Assembly: GCA_965247505.1 (NCBI GenBank) | Contig: OZ252020.1 | Coordinates: forward strand, 4,340,001 to 4,404,000 | Reading direction: 5' to 3' | DNA from: CAIYRG01 sp965247505 | Lineage (GTDB): Bacteria; Pseudomonadota; Alphaproteobacteria; Micropepsales; Micropepsaceae | Length of the DNA: 64,000 bases | Part shown: positions 1-8,216 of the stretch, piece after piece | Layout: every line of letters begins with the position of its first letter | Position numbering within the stretch: position 1 is the stretch's first letter | Notes under the pieces: model-generated | What the model saw: only the letters and a program-made list of their open reading frames with translations | Database searches by the model: none | What the model was told of the DNA's origin: nothing | Made by a program: the position numbers and the translations under genes

Positions 1-1236
1 TCTTCTGGCCGGGGTCGAGGCCTTGGCCGAGATGATGGAGGAGGACGCCACGACCGTGTGCGGGGCCCGACATCGCCGCCATGGGGACCGTCGAGGTTAT
101 CGCTGGGGCAGGACACATAACGAGATCGGCTACCACGGCGGCAAAGTGAAGGTGGCCCGGCCACGGGTTCGTGACCGGGCGGGCAAAGAGGTGAGCTTGG
201 AGAGTTGGCAGGCGCTACGCGATGGCAACCTGCTGCTCGAGTGGGCGCTCAACCTGATGGTGCTGAACGTGTCGACCCGCAAGTACCACCGCGCGGTCCG
301 TCTGCCCGAGGGCGAGCTGGCGAAAGCGCGTGGCGACGGCACCTCGAAGTCGGCCGTTTCCCGGCGCTTTGTGGCGCTGTCACGCAAGAAGATGAAGGCC
401 TGGCTCGCCTCGGATCTCTCGGAACTCGACCTGCTAGTCATCCAGATCGACGGTCTGCATGTCGGCGACCATGTCCTGATGGCGGCGATCGGCGTCGATG
501 GCAACGGCGACAAGCATGTCCTGGCCGTGGTCGAGGGGGCGACGGAGAACACGGTCATCGTCCAGGCCTTGATCGACAATCTCCTCGCCAGGGGGCTCGA
601 TCCGACACTGCCGCGGCTGTTCATCGTCGATGGCGCGAAGGCACTCAGCAAAGCGATCCGAAACACCTTCGGTGTGGCCGCCGCCATCCAGCGCTGCCAG
701 GTCCACAAGGGCCGTAACATCATCGAGCGCCTGCCCCAACATTTGCACGCGAGCGTCAAGAAGGCGCTCCGTCAGGCCTGGGACCAGGACGACGCAAACA
801 AGGCCGAGCGGCTCTTGCGCAACCTGGTCCGGCGTCTGGAGCATGAGGAACCGGGCGTCTCGGGCAGCATCCTGGAGGGGCTGGAGGAGATCCTCACCGT
901 CATCCGCCTCGGCCTACCGCACGCACTCCGGCGCTCGCTCGCCTGCACCAACATCGTCGAGAACGCGCTCGGCACGGTGCGCCAGGTCACCCGCAACGTC
1001 AAACGCTGGAGACACGCCGAGATGGCGCTCAGATGGACCGCCGCCGGCCTGCTGGAGGCCCAGAAAACCTTCCGTCGCCTCAAGGCCTATCGCCAGCTGC
1101 CCATCCTCCGAAATGCTCTCCAGGAACACTTGAGAAAGGCTCAGGCCGACAGTGCCATTGAAACCATCATGAAGGCAGCATAGCATCATCAACCCACGAC
1201 GCCTGCCCCACGAATTTCAACAGAGATAGGGACATC
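1..1236 (+). mobile_element. IS256-family element, copy 1 (left end outside window)
   Basis: The right-hand part of an IS256-type insertion sequence. It matches the copy at 23932-25375 base for base in register (offset 24139, no indels seen), apart from scattered substitutions. The right terminus reads ...GGGACATC at 1236; its reverse complement GATGTCCC also starts the left end of copy 2. The element sits inside a mutT-like gene whose start remains at 1333. The left terminus and any target duplication lie outside the window. Confidence 0.9.
2..1183 (+). CDS. IS256-family (Mutator-type) transposase, 5' end cut by window edge
   Basis: DDE transposase that moves its own element. The visible part carries the expected signatures: first Asp in QIDGLHVGDH, second Asp in IVDGAKAL, the RCQVHKGRN region typical of IS256, and Glu in TNIVENALG. 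The reading frame is open from base 2 to the TAG at 1183. By comparison with the second copy about 38 codons are missing to the left, giving a full length near 431 residues. Unlike copy 2 this copy has CGA at 68-70 where copy 2 has TGA, so it looks functional over the visible part. Confidence 0.9.
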   Translation, partial: LLAGVEALAEMMEEDATTVCGARHRRHGDRRGYRWGRTHNEIGYHGGKVKVARPRVRDRAGKEVSLESWQALRDGNLLLEWALNLMVLNVSTRKYHRAVRLPEGELAKARGDGTSKSAVSRRFVALSRKKMKAWLASDLSELDLLVIQIDGLHVGDHVLMAAIGVDGNGDKHVLAVVEGATENTVIVQALIDNLLARGLDPTLPRLFIVDGAKALSKAIRNTFGVAAAIQRCQVHKGRNIIERLPQHLHASVKKALRQAWDQDDANKAERLLRNLVRRLEHEEPGVSGSILEGLEEILTVIRLGLPHALRRSLACTNIVENALGTVRQVTRNVKRWRHAEMALRWTAAGLLEAQKTFRRLKAYRQLPILRNALQEHLRKAQADSAIETIMKAA

Positions 1237-1333
1237 GCCTGGTCTTCCCCCCAGGCCGCTGGGCGATAAGAACCCGACCGTCCGGATCGATCAAAGCGCA
1301 TGCCGCGACAAGGATAACGCGCTTTTCAGACAT
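1237..1333 (-). pseudogene. mutT: mutT-like 5' fragment, interrupted by IS256
   Basis: Reading leftward from an ATG at 1333 gives MSEKRVILVAACALIDPDGR followed by VLIAQRPGGK, the canonical N terminus of MutT/NUDIX 8-oxo-dGTP diphosphatases. The rest, including the Nudix box, is not present because the IS256 terminus begins at 1236. The fragment lies 67 bp upstream of the argJ stop on the same strand, and an argJ-mutT order is common in Alphaproteobacteria. The remaining part of the gene may lie left of the window beyond the IS. Identification rests on about 31 residues. Confidence 0.7.
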
Positions 1334-1400
1334 CTATTTCTTACTAATGTATTGGTTAAGGACGTCATTCTAAAATTATGAATACAAAGCGTTATTAGCT

Positions 1401-2714
1401 TTAGCTTCGATAACTCGTATTGATCCGGATGTAGCCCTCGGTGAGATCGCAAGTCCACACGCGAAATGATCCTTTGCCCACCCCGACATCCACGGAAATC
1501 TTCACTTCCTGGCCAGAGACCGCCTTGGTGGCTTTGGCTTCATCATAGCGCGCAGATCTCACACCGTTTTCGGCAACAACGTGCCTTCCAAAAGCGATTT
1601 TGAGTTTGTCGCGATCGGCCTCCTCTCCGGCTTTGCCGATGGCCATTACGACTCTGCCCCAATTGGCATCGCTGCCGGCAATGGCGGTTTTGACCAATGG
1701 CGAATTGGCAATCGCCATCGCGATTTTCTTTGCCGCCGCTTCGTCCGCCGCTCCTGCCACGTCAATCTGGATCAGCTTGGAGGCGCCTTCGCCGTCGCGC
1801 ACTACCTGAAGCGCTAGATCCAACAGCACTTTATCAAGCGCTTTTTTGAAACTACCCAGCGCTCTGTCGTTTAACCGGGTGATATCGGAATGCTTGGCGC
1901 CCTTTCCGGTGGCAAAAAGCAGAATTGTGTCACTTGTAGAGGTATCGCTATCAACGGTGATGGCGTTGAAGGAACGTTTCGCGCTTTCCGCCAGGAGCGG
2001 TTGAAGAACCGAGGACGGCAAGCGTGCGTCGGTAAATATGAATGCCAGCATCGTTGCCATGTCCGGGGCAATCATTCCCGAACCTTTTGCAATCCCATTA
2101 ATGGTGACGCTGCGCCCTTCTATGGAGGCCTTTTCCGTCGCTAGTTTCGAGAACGTATCGGTGGTGGTGATTGCTTCTGCCGCGGCCCGCCAGCCAGCGG
2201 CAGATCCGCTTTGTGCAAGTTGGCCAAGTATTTTTGTGATCTTCTTATGCGGGAGGGGCTCCCCAATGACGCCGGTGGAGACAAGAAAAACTTCCTTAGA
2301 ATTACAGCCAATCGCGCCGGCCGCTGCAGCTGCAACCTCTTCAACGCTTGTTCTGCCGGCCTCACCTGTGAACGCGTTGGCATTTCCGGAGTTAACGACC
2401 AGGGCGCGAGCTCTTCCTGACGCCAATTGTTTTTTGCACCAATCTACTGGTGCAGCGGCGGTTTTCGACTGGGTAAAAACGCCCGCAACCTCAGTTCCTT
2501 CGGCAAGCGTGACAAGCAGGACGTCTGTCCGCCCGCGATAGCCAACTCCCGCCTCTGCCGTTGCCAGCCTTACCCCGGCGAGCGGTGGGAGTTTCGCCAG
2601 CTTTTTTGGCGCCATGGGCGAGAGCGGATGGCCGCCCAAAGACGGCGATGCGCTTTTTAGGCTGGCACCCTCAGGTTTCGCCGGGATAGCCTTATTGGTT
2701 GTTTTGCTGGCCAT
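1401..2714 (-). CDS. argJ: Bifunctional ornithine acetyltransferase / N-acetylglutamate synthase
   Basis: Catalyses transfer of acetyl from N-acetylornithine to glutamate and, in bifunctional versions, acetyl-CoA-dependent N-acetylglutamate synthesis (arginine cycle, cytosol). The 437-residue product has NSGNANAFTG near residues 108-117 and the self-cleavage site in GSGMIAPDMATML, with Thr221 as the expected N-terminal nucleophile of the beta chain. I chose the ATG at 2714, giving MASKTTNK, because a GGGAG lies about 12 nt upstream. The longer open frame to 2900 gives a basic, low-complexity extension unlike the family. It is divergent from secA. Confidence 0.93.
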   Translation of the reverse strand: MASKTTNKAIPAKPEGASLKSASPSLGGHPLSPMAPKKLAKLPPLAGVRLATAEAGVGYRGRTDVLLVTLAEGTEVAGVFTQSKTAAAPVDWCKKQLASGRARALVVNSGNANAFTGEAGRTSVEEVAAAAAGAIGCNSKEVFLVSTGVIGEPLPHKKITKILGQLAQSGSAAGWRAAAEAITTTDTFSKLATEKASIEGRSVTINGIAKGSGMIAPDMATMLAFIFTDARLPSSVLQPLLAESAKRSFNAITVDSDTSTSDTILLFATGKGAKHSDITRLNDRALGSFKKALDKVLLDLALQVVRDGEGASKLIQIDVAGAADEAAAKKIAMAIANSPLVKTAIAGSDANWGRVVMAIGKAGEEADRDKLKIAFGRHVVAENGVRSARYDEAKATKAVSGQEVKISVDVGVGKGSFRVWTCDLTEGYIRINTSYRS

Positions 2715-2929
2715 GGCCCGCCCGTCTCCCAACGATCGAGGCGAATTCTCGTGCCTGCCCATCGCTAGGGCCGGATTAGGCCCATCTATAGCGAATTGAC
2801 AAGGGGTGAGCCGCTTCTTATCTCTCCGATGCTTGTTTCCCCTTGGGATCAGGCGCTTCTGGGCGCATTCGCTGTTTTTCGTTGCCCGCCGGCCCAGCAT
2901 TCTAAAACCCCGGGCAGCGTGAGGATTCT

Positions 2930-5800
2930 ATGCTGGGCTCCAACCCTTTCGGCTTTGTTTTCCGCTTTTTTCGCCACTTTGTTGGCTCGGCCAATGAGCG
3001 CAAAGTGAAGGCAAAAGCGGCCCTTGTGGCGCAGATTAACGCGCTGGAAGAGAGCTTTCTCGATAAGACGGATGACGAACTTCGAAATATGACGGTTGTT
3101 TTCAGAGAGCGCCACGCCAAAGGCGAATCTCTGGATCAGCTCCTGCCGGAAGCCTTTGCAGTTGTCCGCGAGGCTGCCAAGCGCACTCTCGGCCAGCGTC
3201 ATTTCGATGTTCAGCTGATCGGCGGAATAGTCCTTCATGAGGGCAAAATCGCCGAAATGAAAACCGGTGAAGGCAAGACGCTCGTCGCGACGCTACCGGT
3301 TTATCTGAATGCAATCGCCTCAAAAGGCGTCCATGTCGTCACTGTCAACGACTATCTTGCCAAGCGCGACTCCGAGTGGATGGGTCAGATCTACCGTTTC
3401 CTCGGCCTCAAGGTCGGTGTGATCGTACACGGCATATCCGACCCTGAGCGAAAAGACGCCTACGCCGCGGACGTCACCTACGGCACGAATAACGAATTTG
3501 GCTTTGACTATCTACGCGACAATATGAAATCAAGCGTGAACCAAATGGTTCAACGCGGGCACGATTTCGCAATTGTCGACGAGGTCGACTCCATCCTTAT
3601 AGACGAGGCGCGTACTCCGCTCATCATCTCAGGCCCCACCGAAGACAACTCGGAACTATACAAGACGATCGATGCACTCCTTCCAAAACTCGAAGACGAA
3701 GACTTTGAGCTCGAAGAGAAACAGCGCCAGGTCACACTGACCGACCAGGGCAACGAGCACATGGTTGAAATTCTTGAGGAAGCTGGAATTCTCGAAGAAG
3801 GTGACCTCTACGATATCAACAACGTCACACTCGTTCATCACGTCAACCAAGCCCTGCGTGCTCACAAGCTTTTTCAGAAAGACAAGGATTACATCGTCAA
3901 GGACAGGAAAGTCATCATCATCGACGAATTTACCGGCCGCATGATGGAAGGGCGCCGGTATTCCGACGGTCTACACCAGGCATTGGAGGCAAAAGAGAAT
4001 GCTGAAATCCAGCCGGAGAACGTAACGCTCGCCTCAATCACTTTCCAAAATTATTTCAGGCTCTTTTTGAAACTTGCGGGCATGACCGGTACGGCATTTA
4101 CCGAAGCCGCCGAATTCATGGACATTTACAGTCTCGACGTGATCGAGATTCCGACGAACCAAGAAGTAAAGCGTAACGACTATGATGACGAAGTGTACCG
4201 CTCGGTCGAGGAAAAATACCGAGCGATCATTGCACAAATTGCCGACTGCCAGCGCCGCGGCCAGCCGGTGCTCGTCGGCACGGCTTCGATCGAAAAATCA
4301 GAATTGCTCGATGAGCGGTTAAAAGATTCAAAATATATTCGTGAAACCGGAAACGACCTTCTGCGCCAAGCGAAGAGCCTGAAAAAAGAAGTTGAACTCG
4401 CCGAGGAGCTGAAAGAGGCAGGTGAATATTTGATTTCGGTATCGTCAAAAAAGGTACCAATTCAGCATGCAGTATTGAACGCGCGCTATCATGAACAAGA
4501 AGCGATGATCGTCGCCCAGGCAGGCGTTTTGGGAGCAGTGACCATCGCCACGAACATGGCCGGTCGCGGCACCGATATTCAACTTGGCGGCAATCCGGAT
4601 CTTAAAATTCTGCAAGCGTGCGAGGAGATAGAAGAAGAGAGGGAGCGCGACCGAATCTCCGAAACCATCCGCGCCGAGATCGCGATTGATAAGGAAAAAG
4701 TCATCGCTGCGGGCGGTCTCTACATACTCGGTACCGAGCGCCATGAAAGCCGGCGCATTGACAATCAGCTTCGCGGACGGTCCGGACGTCAAGGTGATCC
4801 GGGCGACTCGAAGTTTTTCCTAAGTCTGCAAGACGACCTGATGCGTATTTTCGGTTCGGAAATGATGGATTCAGCTCTTAAGCGCTTGGGGCTCCAAGAA
4901 GGCGAAGCCATTTCGCATCCTTGGGTGAATAAGGCACTGGAGAAAGCACAACAAAAAGTCGAAGCGCGTAACTTTGAGATTCGAAAGAATATCCTGAAAT
5001 ACGACAATGTTTTGAACGACCAGCGCAAAGTGATCTTCGAGCAGCGCCTAGAAATTATGAGCAGCAATGACGTCAATGATACAATCGGAGATATGCGCGC
5101 TGAAACGGTAGATGAACTGGTTACCCTGCATATTCCTCCAAACGCGTATACGGAGCACTGGGACACGCCGGGGCTGCACGACGAAGTTCAGAAACTTTTT
5201 GACCTCGACCTGCCCATAACTGACTGGTCCAAAGAAGAAGGCATTGCAGACGAGGAAATACGCGAGCGCATCGGGCAAGCCGTCGAAAACCGTGCTGCAG
5301 AACGCGCGGCAAAATTTGGGCCGGACGTCATGCGCTATGTGGAAAAGGCATTATTGCTTCAGACCCTCGATGCAGATTGGCGCGAACACATCGTCCAATT
5401 GGATCATTTGAGACAGTTTGTGGGCTTACGCGGTTACGGCCAGCGTGACCCGCTGAACGAATACAAGAGCGAAGCGCTTTCGCTATTCGAAAACCTCCTC
5501 ACTCGCCTGCGCGCGGATACGATCCAGAAATTGATGACCATCAACATCAATGTAGGAGAACCGGAACCGGTTCAGCCGCGCGAGCTGCCAAAAATGGAGG
5601 GCCATCATATAAATCCGCTGACTGGTGAAGACGAGATGGGCACACCGGGGCCGGATTCTACGCGCGGACTCCGCACACGCGTAAGCGATGGCGCCATGGA
5701 TCCAAACGATCCGCGCACTTGGGGGCGGGTCGGACGCAATGCGCCCTGCCCTTGTGGTTCGGGCAAAAAATACAAATATTGCCACGGAGCACTGACGTAA
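2930..5800 (+). CDS. secA: Preprotein translocase ATPase SecA
   Basis: Motor ATPase that drives unfolded preproteins through SecYEG at the inner membrane. The 956 residues contain Walker A MKTGEGKT (110-117), the DEVDSILIDEAR helicase box (217-228), the GTDIQLGG region of NBD2, and a C-terminal SEC-C zinc motif CPCGSGKKYKYCHG that binds SecB and phospholipid. Length is typical for alphaproteobacterial SecA. A GAGG lies about 7 nt before the ATG. The gene is intact and transcribed away from argJ; a hairpin at 5992-6022 follows the next small frame. Confidence 0.97.
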   Translation: MLGSNPFGFVFRFFRHFVGSANERKVKAKAALVAQINALEESFLDKTDDELRNMTVVFRERHAKGESLDQLLPEAFAVVREAAKRTLGQRHFDVQLIGGIVLHEGKIAEMKTGEGKTLVATLPVYLNAIASKGVHVVTVNDYLAKRDSEWMGQIYRFLGLKVGVIVHGISDPERKDAYAADVTYGTNNEFGFDYLRDNMKSSVNQMVQRGHDFAIVDEVDSILIDEARTPLIISGPTEDNSELYKTIDALLPKLEDEDFELEEKQRQVTLTDQGNEHMVEILEEAGILEEGDLYDINNVTLVHHVNQALRAHKLFQKDKDYIVKDRKVIIIDEFTGRMMEGRRYSDGLHQALEAKENAEIQPENVTLASITFQNYFRLFLKLAGMTGTAFTEAAEFMDIYSLDVIEIPTNQEVKRNDYDDEVYRSVEEKYRAIIAQIADCQRRGQPVLVGTASIEKSELLDERLKDSKYIRETGNDLLRQAKSLKKEVELAEELKEAGEYLISVSSKKVPIQHAVLNARYHEQEAMIVAQAGVLGAVTIATNMAGRGTDIQLGGNPDLKILQACEEIEEERERDRISETIRAEIAIDKEKVIAAGGLYILGTERHESRRIDNQLRGRSGRQGDPGDSKFFLSLQDDLMRIFGSEMMDSALKRLGLQEGEAISHPWVNKALEKAQQKVEARNFEIRKNILKYDNVLNDQRKVIFEQRLEIMSSNDVNDTIGDMRAETVDELVTLHIPPNAYTEHWDTPGLHDEVQKLFDLDLPITDWSKEEGIADEEIRERIGQAVENRAAERAAKFGPDVMRYVEKALLLQTLDADWREHIVQLDHLRQFVGLRGYGQRDPLNEYKSEALSLFENLLTRLRADTIQKLMTININVGEPEPVQPRELPKMEGHHINPLTGEDEMGTPGPDSTRGLRTRVSDGAMDPNDPRTWGRVGRNAPCPCGSGKKYKYCHGALT

Positions 5801-5816
5801 GATTATCCCGAGAGAT

Positions 5817-5975
5817 ATGGCATATGCTTGGTCTAGGTCGGCCGTGGTACGTCCGTTAGAAGCGGGGATGCTGCTTTATCCCACCGGTAATAAAGACGGT
5901 TTGATGTGGGAAGTGCAGGACGAACTCGGTAACTTTGGATGGGTTACTTCTATCGCGTTCGAACTTGCGAGATAG
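5817..5975 (+). CDS. Small SH3-like protein (52 aa)
   Basis: A short open frame 16 nt after the secA stop encodes 52 residues, including LYPTGNKDGLMWEVQDELGN and then FGWVTSIAFEL. The W-x-V...GxxGWV pattern is that of bacterial SH3 (SH3b) repeats, which bind peptides or cell-wall components. GAGAG lies 3-4 nt before the ATG. It ends just ahead of a terminator shared with accA, so it could be cotranscribed with secA. No signal peptide is visible. It could be a stand-alone mini-protein or the surviving end of a longer gene; function unknown. Confidence 0.5.
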   Translation: MAYAWSRSAVVRPLEAGMLLYPTGNKDGLMWEVQDELGNFGWVTSIAFELAR

Positions 5976-5991
5976 AACTTGGCAACTTCAA

Positions 5992-6022
5992 AAAGAAAGG
6001 TCGGGTAAATCCCGGCCTTTTT
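5992..6022. terminator. Bidirectional rho-independent terminator between secA and accA
   Basis: Stem AAAGGTCGGG / CCCGGCCTTT (one G-U pair) around a TAAAT loop. A T-run follows on the plus strand, and an A-run precedes it that becomes a T-run on the minus strand. It sits between the converging secA and accA units and can serve both. Confidence 0.8.
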
Positions 6023-6045
6023 CTTTGCTTTGCCCTGCAAAGGAC

Positions 6046-7005
6046 CTAGGCGCCCTCCAGTTTTCCGATTTGAAGATATTTTTCCCGCCGCAAACGCCGC
6101 AATTCTTCCGGGCCGTGACGACTTAGGTCCTTCATCGTGGCCTCTATCGCATCGCCGACACTATCAATCGCTTGATTGGGCCCACGGTGTGCGGCGCCTT
6201 GCGGCTCGGGAATAATTTCGTCGATCACGCCAAGCTGCAGTAGGTCTTGCGCGGTAATTTTCATGGCCGATGCCGCATCGGCAGCTTTCTCCGTGTTACG
6301 CCAAAGAATAGAGGCGCAGCCCTCGGGAGAAATTACCGAATAAATGGCATGTTCGAGCATCAGCACTTTGTTCGCAGTGGCAATTGCCACTGCACCACCC
6401 GAACCGCCTTCGCCTATTATGGTCGCAACAAACGGCGTACGCACCGCCAGACAAGATTGGGTCGCGCGCGCGATTGCTTCCGCCTGCCCACGCTCCTCCG
6501 CGCCAATCCCAGGATACGCGCCGGCCGTATCGACAAGGGAAATGACCGGAAAGCCGAATTTGTCTGCAAGTTCCAAAATGCGCTGCACTTTGCGATAGCC
6601 TTCCGGCATTGCCATTCCAAAATTGTGCTTTAATCGTGTCTGAGTATCGCTGCCTTTCTCATGACCCATAATCGCAACCGACTGTCCGCGAAAACGTCCA
6701 AGGCCTGCGATAATAGCCTTGTCCTCGCCGAACAATCTGTCTCCCGCGAGCGGAACAAAATCGTCAAAGAGGCGATTGGCGTAGTCGGAAAAATGCGGCC
6801 GACCCGGATGACGCGCAACGAGTGTTTTCTGCCATGGAGTTAGGCGCGCATAGGCGTCGTCGATGAGCAGTTGGACTTTGGCTTGCAGCCTTACGATTTC
6901 ATCGTCTATGAAGACCGCCTGGTCGTGAGAACCAAGTTGACGCAAATCTTCGATCTTGCCTTCAAGTTCGGCAATTGGTCGTTCAAATTCCAGAAAAACG
7001 TTCAT
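6046..7005 (-). CDS. accA: Acetyl-CoA carboxylase carboxyltransferase subunit alpha
   Basis: Alpha subunit of the carboxyltransferase half of acetyl-CoA carboxylase. It pairs with AccD to make malonyl-CoA for fatty-acid synthesis in the cytosol. The protein begins MNVFLEFERPIAELEGKIED, the canonical AccA start, so I use the ATG at 7005 and not the in-frame ATG at 7050. Family motifs visible are RPHFSDYANRLFDDF, GHEKGSDT, FGMAMPEGYRK, DTAGAYPGIGAEERGQ and the IGEGGSGGA oxyanion region. Its 319 residues match the family. It lies downstream of xerD on the same strand, a common alphaproteobacterial order. Confidence 0.96.
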   Translation of the reverse strand: MNVFLEFERPIAELEGKIEDLRQLGSHDQAVFIDDEIVRLQAKVQLLIDDAYARLTPWQKTLVARHPGRPHFSDYANRLFDDFVPLAGDRLFGEDKAIIAGLGRFRGQSVAIMGHEKGSDTQTRLKHNFGMAMPEGYRKVQRILELADKFGFPVISLVDTAGAYPGIGAEERGQAEAIARATQSCLAVRTPFVATIIGEGGSGGAVAIATANKVLMLEHAIYSVISPEGCASILWRNTEKAADAASAMKITAQDLLQLGVIDEIIPEPQGAAHRGPNQAIDSVGDAIEATMKDLSRHGPEELRRLRREKYLQIGKLEGA

Positions 7006-7217
7006 CACATTCCGCAGGACTGATTGCTCGGAAGTTGGCAAGGGCACCAAGCAATGTCAATTCGATCTACATCAAGCCTTTGATTTACATACTGAAGCAG
7101 AGCCACTTAATAATTCCCCACGCTTGTCTTGCCCGCCTTTTGATTGACCGGAACCCCACACTGGGGGATGGACATTAGAAAGCCAGCGCAGGATTTCTCC
7201 GCTGCACGGGCCAACCG

Positions 7218-8216
7218 CTAATGGTCGCTTTTCGCTTTGCCGCGTTTTCGCGCTAGCGGATGGGCGTCTTCCATCGTGCTTCTCAGGCGGCTTTGTGCGA
7301 CATGCGTATATATTTGCGTAGTCGCAATGTCCGCGTGCCCTAGCATAGACTGAACACTACGCAAATCCGCACCGCCTTCCACAAGATGCGTAGCAAAGGC
7401 GTGCCGCAGCACATGTGGTGATAGTCGTTCCGGATCGATTCCAGATTTTGCGGCTAATTCTTTCAGAAGTTGATGACATCGCCTGCGTGTAAGATGGCCG
7501 CTAGCGCCACGTGAAGGAAAAAGATAGCGCGAGGCAGGTCCCTTCTCGCCGCCTACCGGAACAATTCGCTCGCGGAGAGCTAAATAATCGTCCAATGCCG
7601 CTCGGGCCTCTCCACCCAATGGCGCCAGCCGTTCGCGTCCGCCTTTTCCGCGCACATGAATAAATCGCTCACCCTTACGAATGGATGCCAATGGAAGTGA
7701 CACGAGCTCGCTAATTCGAAGCCCAGAGGAATAAAGCATTTCTACAATAGCAACGAGGCGCGCCCGTTCAGGACTTTCTTCGCCCTTTTCGAGTCCGCTA
7801 GCGCGCGCCGTCTCTATAAGGCGAAACGCCTCCGCAGCCGTAAGAACCTTCGGCAATGGCCGTTTTGCTTTCGGGCTCTCAATGGCGGCACATGGATCGT
7901 CATTGCGCAAACCCTCGCTGTAAAGGAAGCCGTAAAATCTGCGCAGAACTGATAGTTTTCTCGCCCGTGACGTTGGCTTCAATGCGTTGGCCGCAAGTTC
8001 AGAAAGATATAGTCGAACAATTTCGCGCGCTGCGCACTTGAGATTTGATCGGTTGCGCGCGCAACTCGCCGAGAAATCCATAAGGTCACGTCGATATGCG
8101 GAAAGCGTGTTTACTGCTGCGCCCCGTTCCGCACTCATCATGTCCAAAAAAGATTCGATTAGGGCGCCATCGGATTGAGATAGCGGCTGCCTCGCCGATC
8201 GAGGCACATCAACCAC
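7218..8216 (-). CDS. xerD: Site-specific tyrosine recombinase XerD
   Basis: Resolves chromosome dimers at dif with XerC. The 332-residue protein has an N-terminal SAM-like core-binding domain (about 15-110) and a catalytic domain with Arg167 (SGLRISEL), Lys191 (RGKGGRER), His268 and Arg271 (SPHVLRHAFATH), His294 (LGHADIATT) and nucleophile Tyr303 (QIYTHV). It ends with the HPLARKR tail usual for XerD. Its start overlaps the stop of the upstream gene by 8 bp, so the two are probably cotranscribed, with accA following. Confidence 0.94.
   Translation of the reverse strand: MVDVPRSARQPLSQSDGALIESFLDMMSAERGAAVNTLSAYRRDLMDFSASCARNRSNLKCAAREIVRLYLSELAANALKPTSRARKLSVLRRFYGFLYSEGLRNDDPCAAIESPKAKRPLPKVLTAAEAFRLIETARASGLEKGEESPERARLVAIVEMLYSSGLRISELVSLPLASIRKGERFIHVRGKGGRERLAPLGGEARAALDDYLALRERIVPVGGEKGPASRYLFPSRGASGHLTRRRCHQLLKELAAKSGIDPERLSPHVLRHAFATHLVEGGADLRSVQSMLGHADIATTQIYTHVAQSRLRSTMEDAHPLARKRGKAKSDH

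Noticed and set aside
1401..2900. Longer argJ start at 2900
   Set aside because: The extra 62 residues are basic, without family similarity; MASKTTNK at 2714 has a ribosome site and normal length.
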